A stretch of DNA of 64,000 nucleotides from Bacteroides sp. (GTDB taxonomy: Bacteria > Bacteroidota > Bacteroidia > Bacteroidales > Muribaculaceae). Of the stretch, positions 60,044-64,000 are shown one piece after another. How positions within the stretch are numbered: the stretch's first letter is position 1; each line of letters starts with the position of its first letter. A model generated the notes under the pieces. The model was not told the origin of the DNA, did not search any database, and saw only the letters and a program-made list of their open reading frames with translations. Both the position numbers and the translations under genes were made by a program. The stretch covers positions 1 through 64,000 of the forward strand of contig JAAVCP010000023.1 in assembly GCA_014802265.1 (NCBI GenBank), read 5' to 3'.

Positions 60044-60916
60044 TTAAAAAGGTAATTCTGTACCATATATAGGAAGAGGTTCATTTAAAAATTTATGAAA
60101 AGAGAAATTTTTTAAGTCTTGAAGTTTATTAATGTAGGCAGTTTTATAGTTTTGCAACTCAATCTCTACTCTTCGAGCTTTACTAAGGAAAGTATATTCT
60201 ATCTCCCTCTCTATTCCAAGAAATCTTCTTCCACAAAGATTTGCAGCTATACCAGTTGTTGATGATCCTGCAAAAGGATCAAGAATCCAATCATTTTCAT
60301 CAGTACTTGCCAAAATAATTCGTGTAAGGAGAGCCAAAGGTTTTTGGGTAGGATGTTTTCCACATGATTTCTCCCAACGCCCAATTGTAGGAAGACACCA
60401 TACGTCTGTCATCTGCTTACCATCATTAATCGCTTTCATAAGTTCGTAATTATACTTATGAGGTATCTTAGGATACTTCCTCGCCCAGAGTATAAATTCC
60501 GTGGAATAAGTAAAAAACCGACAAGAGATATTTGGTGGTGGGTTAGTTTTTGCCCAGGTAATTACGTTTAGGATTTTGTAACCAAGTTCTGTCAAAAGGT
60601 TAGCAATGACAAAAATATTATGATGGGTACCAGAAATCCATATTGTTCCGTTATCTTTTAATTTCTCACGGCAAAGAGTTAACCATTTACGATTAAATTC
60701 CATAATAGACTCCGGCGTCCCCCCTTTATCCCATTCTCCTTTATCCACACACACAACTTTACCGGCATGATAACTTATTCCTCCATTGGAGAGAAAATAA
60801 GGTGGGTCGGCAAAAATCATATCGAATTTAAAATCAAACTGAGGGAGCACTTCAAAACAGTCACCATGAACGAGTGTGAAGGCTCTGTCATCTGATTTAT
60901 AGAATGGAATTATCAT
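60044..60916 (-). CDS. Beta-class adenine-N6 DNA methyltransferase, second methylase of an MboI/DpnII-type system
   Basis: The catalytic motif IV FADPPYFLSNGG lies at residues 35-46, and the SAM motif I FAGSSTTGIAA near 218, the order of beta-class enzymes such as DpnA and MboC. NPPPNISCRFFTYSTEFILW and GKHPTQKPLALL are typical of the M2 enzymes of GATC systems, which can methylate single-stranded DNA. At 290 residues it is of usual length. It follows the endonuclease gene after 45 bp on the same strand, so the three genes form one operon in the order M-R-M. Confidence 0.88.
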   Translation of the reverse strand: MIIPFYKSDDRAFTLVHGDCFEVLPQFDFKFDMIFADPPYFLSNGGISYHAGKVVCVDKGEWDKGGTPESIMEFNRKWLTLCREKLKDNGTIWISGTHHNIFVIANLLTELGYKILNVITWAKTNPPPNISCRFFTYSTEFILWARKYPKIPHKYNYELMKAINDGKQMTDVWCLPTIGRWEKSCGKHPTQKPLALLTRIILASTDENDWILDPFAGSSTTGIAANLCGRRFLGIEREIEYTFLSKARRVEIELQNYKTAYINKLQDLKNFSFHKFLNEPLPIYGTELPF

Positions 60917-60961
60917 AATTTATCAAGCTATTGGTAGCATAGGTATTCGTGCCATCTGTTA

Positions 60962-61783
60962 TCATTTAAGTTTTTCAATAAAACTATTGATATTTGTAAG
61001 ATTGTATATACTTGGAATGTGAGCAAAGGCTTCTTCAAGTTTATTGCGAGCAGATTCCCAACCGATGCCATCTGTTATCCATACAAATTCAAATCCGGGT
61101 ACAGCATTAATTTTAGGAGCAAGTTCAGAATAAGAGCGGGCAACCTCATTAAGCTTGGAACCTCCGCCCGTATAAAAGTTTGCTTCAATAAGATATATTT
61201 TGTCCTTGCCTCTTACCACAAAATCGAATCTTTTATTGTCAGCTCCCAATGCCTTTACCACTTCTGGAAATTCTGTATAGTACACTTCTTGGTCATACAG
61301 TATACCATGTTTATTGAATATATTAGCTACTAGGTCTTCCATTATATGTCCTCCTCTGTTCTTGCGAGCATTAGAATCAAGACCAACCTCAACTCCAAAT
61401 ACATAATCAACAAGATTCTTGATTTGCTTCTTCTGAAACACCACTGTGAGTCCAGTATCATTAAGGAACTTCGTTACTTGCTCCGGAGAAAAGAAGTAAT
61501 CAGAGATAAGGAGGATATTGCCATTCTCATTAATCGCCTTCTTCTTGTCTTTAGTGCGCACGGCAATAAGAATATCCAGAACGGAGAAAACTTTGGGATT
61601 CTCCTCCCATAGACGATCTACAGCGGCTGCCATATCTTCTTGTCCAATAAGATAATTGAGTTGATTGAGCTTGATGGATATTGCTTCTACATTTGCCGTA
61701 ACCTTCGGGAAATCCACATAATCTTTCAATGCGAAGTGGGTTTCTTTAAGCGGCTTCATAAACTTATTAAAACGGTCTTCCAT
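60962..61783 (-). CDS. DpnII/MboI-family type II restriction endonuclease (predicted GATC)
   Basis: The 273-residue protein has the DpnII layout: helical N-terminal part, then GVEVGLDSNARKNRGGHIME and the PD-(D/E)XK core FDFVVRGKDKIYLIEANFYT (D...E-x-N) followed by GGGSKLNEVARSY. DpnII/MboI enzymes cut before unmethylated GATC. The recognition sequence is inferred from the endonuclease and from both accompanying methylases. It starts 3 bp after the Dam-type methylase gene and should be cotranscribed with it. Confidence 0.9.
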   Translation of the reverse strand: MEDRFNKFMKPLKETHFALKDYVDFPKVTANVEAISIKLNQLNYLIGQEDMAAAVDRLWEENPKVFSVLDILIAVRTKDKKKAINENGNILLISDYFFSPEQVTKFLNDTGLTVVFQKKQIKNLVDYVFGVEVGLDSNARKNRGGHIMEDLVANIFNKHGILYDQEVYYTEFPEVVKALGADNKRFDFVVRGKDKIYLIEANFYTGGGSKLNEVARSYSELAPKINAVPGFEFVWITDGIGWESARNKLEEAFAHIPSIYNLTNINSFIEKLK

Positions 61784-61786
61784 ATT

Positions 61787-62734
61787 TTATAATTCAAAAG
61801 GGGTTATGGGGGAACCTTGAAAGTTCTCATAATTTCTAATTAACAATTCGGTGAGAACACCACGTGTAGAGGCATTAGCATTTATTTTTCTTTTTGCATA
61901 AACTCGTTCAATAAAAAAATCATGATATAGTTCATCAAAGAAAGTATTATCTACATTACGCCCCTTACCATCGGAGTTACTGAGCATTTCTCGACAACCT
62001 TCTAATGAAAGGTAAGAATAAAACTCTTTAAGTCGGATCTGTTCATTGTCATCGAAGGCTTCCTTGACATAGGAATTAAAACTTGATGTTGCATCCAGTG
62101 GTCTATACGGAGGATCAAAATAGAAGAAAGTATAGCCATCAACGTAATTACCGGTATGGGCAAAATCTCCATTCAAAATCTCCACCTTTTGCAGGAGTTC
62201 ACTATCTGCAATAAGTAGAGAGGTATCACATATTGTTGGATTGGAGTATCTTCCAAACGGGACATTGAAATATCCTTTAGAGTTTTCTCGATATAGACCG
62301 TTAAAACATGTCCGGTTCAAGAAGATCATATACGCAGCTTCTTCAATGTCGGTAAGCGTTTTTTGGTTAAAACGAGAACGAATGTTGAGAAAGAATTCTT
62401 TTTGTGCCTCAAAATCACCGATTATTTTAAATTCTTCTTGTAACTCAGTCAGTACGTTAATCAGAGAGTAAGGATTATCCCTGATTATAGTATAGGTCTT
62501 AATTAAATGAGGATTTATATCATTGATGACCGCCTTCTTAATATTAGGATACTTTTGGAGCATAAAAAAAACCATTGCTCCTCCTCCAACAAACGGCTCA
62601 ATATAGGTTACATTCTTTTCCTTGCCGAAAGATTCCGGAAGGTAAGAATCAATGGTTGGCAACAACTGAGTCTTACCACCTGCCCATTTAAGGAAAGGCT
62701 TTGCCTTAGTTTTTGAAATAGTTTGCAAATTCAT
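61787..62734 (-). CDS. Dam-type (D12 class) adenine-N6 DNA methyltransferase
   Basis: PFLKWAGGKTQLLPTIDSYL is the alpha-class SAM motif I region (residues 13-32); FVGGGAMVFFML, AVINDINPHLIKTY, MIFLNRTCFNGLYRENSKGY and TFFYFDPPYRPL (motif IV near residue 205) follow as in Dam and DpnM. Members methylate adenine in GATC. It is the first gene of the operon and thus is made before the endonuclease, which protects the host DNA. Its leader from the consensus -7 box is about 150 nt. Confidence 0.92.
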   Translation of the reverse strand: MNLQTISKTKAKPFLKWAGGKTQLLPTIDSYLPESFGKEKNVTYIEPFVGGGAMVFFMLQKYPNIKKAVINDINPHLIKTYTIIRDNPYSLINVLTELQEEFKIIGDFEAQKEFFLNIRSRFNQKTLTDIEEAAYMIFLNRTCFNGLYRENSKGYFNVPFGRYSNPTICDTSLLIADSELLQKVEILNGDFAHTGNYVDGYTFFYFDPPYRPLDATSSFNSYVKEAFDDNEQIRLKEFYSYLSLEGCREMLSNSDGKGRNVDNTFFDELYHDFFIERVYAKRKINANASTRGVLTELLIRNYENFQGSPITPFEL

Positions 62735-62887
62735 TCTTTACAAGCTAATAACACTTCAACTACAAGACAGAAATCTGAGGCATGGTCTAACCCGTAACGA
62801 CTATTTCGGAGTTGACTTTAGGGCATCGCTGCCATTTGATATGCTATTTCTATGACCATCTTTCAGATTATTCTCGTTACTATTTTG

Positions 62888-62895
62888 CAAAGTTA
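62888..62895 (-). promoter_or_regulatory. -7 box of the restriction-modification operon
   Basis: TAACTTTG on the minus strand, with a TTG 22 nt upstream. It is the only good consensus in the 430 bp upstream of the Dam-type gene and implies a leader of about 145 nt. Confidence 0.5.
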
Positions 62896-62958
62896 CGAAA
62901 AAATTTTGACATAAAATCAAATAGACTGAGAAACATATCTACAACAGTGATAGTTGTA

Positions 62959-63002
62959 CATTCTCATTAGTAGGTAGTTATAACTACCTACTAATGAGAA
63001 TG
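62959..63002. terminator. Perfect 44-nt palindrome beside the restriction operon
   Basis: The left arm 62959-62980 (CATTCTCATTAG, TAGGTAGTTA) is followed without loop by its exact 22-bp reverse complement at 62981-63002. It lies about 60 bp upstream of the -7 box of the restriction operon and 90 bp beyond the terminator of the secreted-protein gene. It could be a terminator, a regulator site or the edge of the acquired island. Confidence 0.55.
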
Positions 63003-63094
63003 AGAAGGAGCGATACCTAAAACTACAACCGTTAATTTTCAATCTTTTATGAGTTTTATTAGACTTTTGATAGTAGCTAAATTTGAAAGTAAAA

Positions 63095-63121
63095 AATAAG
63101 CCGGGAATGCCCCGGCTTATT
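63095..63121 (-). terminator. Rho-independent terminator of the secreted-protein gene
   Basis: AATAAGCCGGG (63095-63105) and CCCGGCTTATT (63111-63121) form an 11-bp stem with a 5-nt loop, followed on the minus strand by TTTTTT. It lies 42 bp after the stop at 63164. Confidence 0.88.
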
Positions 63122-63163
63122 CGGATTTTTGGAATTTATCTGTTTATAATTTTGGAGGGAATA

Positions 63164-63883
63164 TTAGCGGATGAATTCTTTGGTGACTTTGTTGCCTTTC
63201 TTCACGATATAAAGACCCTGAGACGGATTGTCGATTCTGCGGCCCTGGAGGTCGAAGTAGGTTGCAGTGGCATTGTTGTCAGACTCGATACCCTCAATAC
63301 CATTAACTTCGGGACCAAACACAATATTTACTGTGAACTCTGTGTCTTCAACTTCCTCAAAATCTTTTTGATCACCGAAAGCTACTATGGTAGTCAAGGT
63401 ATATTTAGCTATTTTAGTATCGGGAGAAATTGTCTGAAGATGGAACTGCCATCTGAAGCTATCATGGGTATTGTCAGGCAACACTGCATTGAAAGGAAGA
63501 ATAATACAGTTACTCTCATTCCCATCCTCACCACCGTTTTCAAAGCAAAGAGAAGGTGTGCCCCATTTGGTTGCCATGGTACCTGCTATATAATCATACT
63601 GACCTTCCTTAAATTCTTCCTCAGTCGGCATATCGAGGAAGCCCTGAGATGTGCGAAGAAGGAAAGAATCCTCAGTCTGATTCACATAAGAAATATTAGC
63701 CTCATAGGTATAACCCATGTTAAAGCCACTGATATCGGTATTATCCTCAAAGTGATCACAATAGACGGTAGCACCGTTTTGTAATTCCTCACCATTGTAA
63801 TACACCTTATAATACTCGGTGTAATCAGCATTTGCAGCAAATGCTCCGGTAAGCAGGGCTGCTGAGAGTAAAAACTTCTTCAT
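63164..63883 (-). CDS. Small secreted protein with T9SS-type sorting tail
   Basis: The signal peptide MKKFLLSAALLTGAFAANA is cleaved after ANA. About 180 residues of beta-rich, acidic sequence without known domain follow, then the sorting tail TYFDLQGRRIDNPSQGLYIV and KKGNKVTKEFIR, a standard type-A T9SS tail of Bacteroidales. The protein is expected on the surface or released via SprA. It has its own promoter (-7 at 63951-63958) and terminator, so it is a single transcription unit. Confidence 0.78.
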   Translation of the reverse strand: MKKFLLSAALLTGAFAANADYTEYYKVYYNGEELQNGATVYCDHFEDNTDISGFNMGYTYEANISYVNQTEDSFLLRTSQGFLDMPTEEEFKEGQYDYIAGTMATKWGTPSLCFENGGEDGNESNCIILPFNAVLPDNTHDSFRWQFHLQTISPDTKIAKYTLTTIVAFGDQKDFEEVEDTEFTVNIVFGPEVNGIEGIESDNNATATYFDLQGRRIDNPSQGLYIVKKGNKVTKEFIR

Positions 63884-63928
63884 ATTTATCTATTTGTTTG
63901 GTTTATAATGATTTGCAAAAACAATAAA

Positions 63929-63958
63929 GGGTGTCGCCGAAACGACACCCCAAAGTTA
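63929..63958 (-). promoter_or_regulatory. -7 box and adjoining hairpin upstream of the secreted-protein gene
   Basis: On the minus strand TAACTTTG (63951-63958) is followed at once by an 8-bp hairpin (GGGTGTCG / CGACACCC, 63929-63950, 6-nt loop) and then TTTATTGTTTTT. The hairpin would form at the very 5' end of the transcript, or it is the terminator of a gene beyond the right edge; the T run fits the latter. Confidence 0.55.
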
Positions 63959-64000
63959 CGAATAATATTTCAATTATTCAAATATTATTTCACAAAAACC

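Noticed and set aside
63083-63784. 233-codon plus-strand frame opposite the small secreted protein
   Set aside because: The minus-strand gene has a signal peptide, sorting tail, promoter and terminator; the plus-strand frame also runs through the terminator.

Overview
The window reads as a chromosomal segment of a gut-type Bacteroidales bacterium, most likely of the Muribaculaceae. The evidence is a full-length SprA type IX secretion translocon, several secreted proteins with type-IX-like C-terminal tails, repeated promoters of the Bacteroidetes form TTG-N20-TAnnTTTG, a capsule locus headed by an UpxY/NusG-like regulator, and few recognisable Shine-Dalgarno sites. The family assignment is inference; no rRNA or tRNA gene was seen.

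Layout. (1) 1-7.9 kb is a defence-like island: the C-terminal part of an SF1 helicase-nuclease, two unknown small genes, then one tight minus-strand operon read as abiEi antitoxin, a decayed abiEii toxin, a PLD-SF2 helicase-DUF3427 protein, a Nudix hydrolase and a broken phosphoesterase. (2) 8-16.2 kb is accessory metabolism: ureohydrolase, metallo-beta-lactamase-fold hydrolase, secreted GH128-like glucanase, an HxlR regulator diverging from a three-gene flavodoxin/NTF2-like operon across a striking nested palindrome, a WG-repeat protein and an Rpn/PDDEXK-family nuclease. (3) 16.3-27.7 kb is mostly core: a HPPK-transporter fusion, a membrane phosphoesterase, an acyltransferase, RluD-type pseudouridine synthase, PASTA protein, BamD, RNA polymerase omega, a KdsC-like phosphatase, Maf and a ROK kinase.

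(4) 27.7-46 kb is a capsule/exopolysaccharide locus. It starts with a probable invertible promoter element (28214-28479, currently pointing away from the locus) and a regulator whose recombinase-like and NusG-like halves are separated by one in-frame stop. Then follow a Wzx flippase, a PLP/ATP-grasp/PLP/GNAT cassette, glycosyltransferases, an acyltransferase, Wzy, a beta-propeller protein, the initiating sugar phosphate transferase and an aminotransferase. The centre of the locus (about 36.3-44 kb) is clearly AT-richer than its flanks, as expected for exchanged serotype-specific genes.

(5) 46-59.7 kb is again core: a T9SS-tailed secreted protein, a truncated AAA-ATPase, sprA, ruvA, pth, an S4 protein, a META lipoprotein and a type II NADH dehydrogenase. 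(6) 60-62.7 kb is a complete three-gene MboI/DpnII-type restriction-modification system predicted to act on GATC, followed by another T9SS-tailed secreted protein.

The most interesting points are the composite AbiE/DUF3427-helicase/Nudix operon with selective decay of its toxin, the putative promoter inversion element with its split recombinase-like/NusG-like regulator, the HPPK-bile-acid-transporter-family fusion, and several perfect 42-44 nt palindromes.
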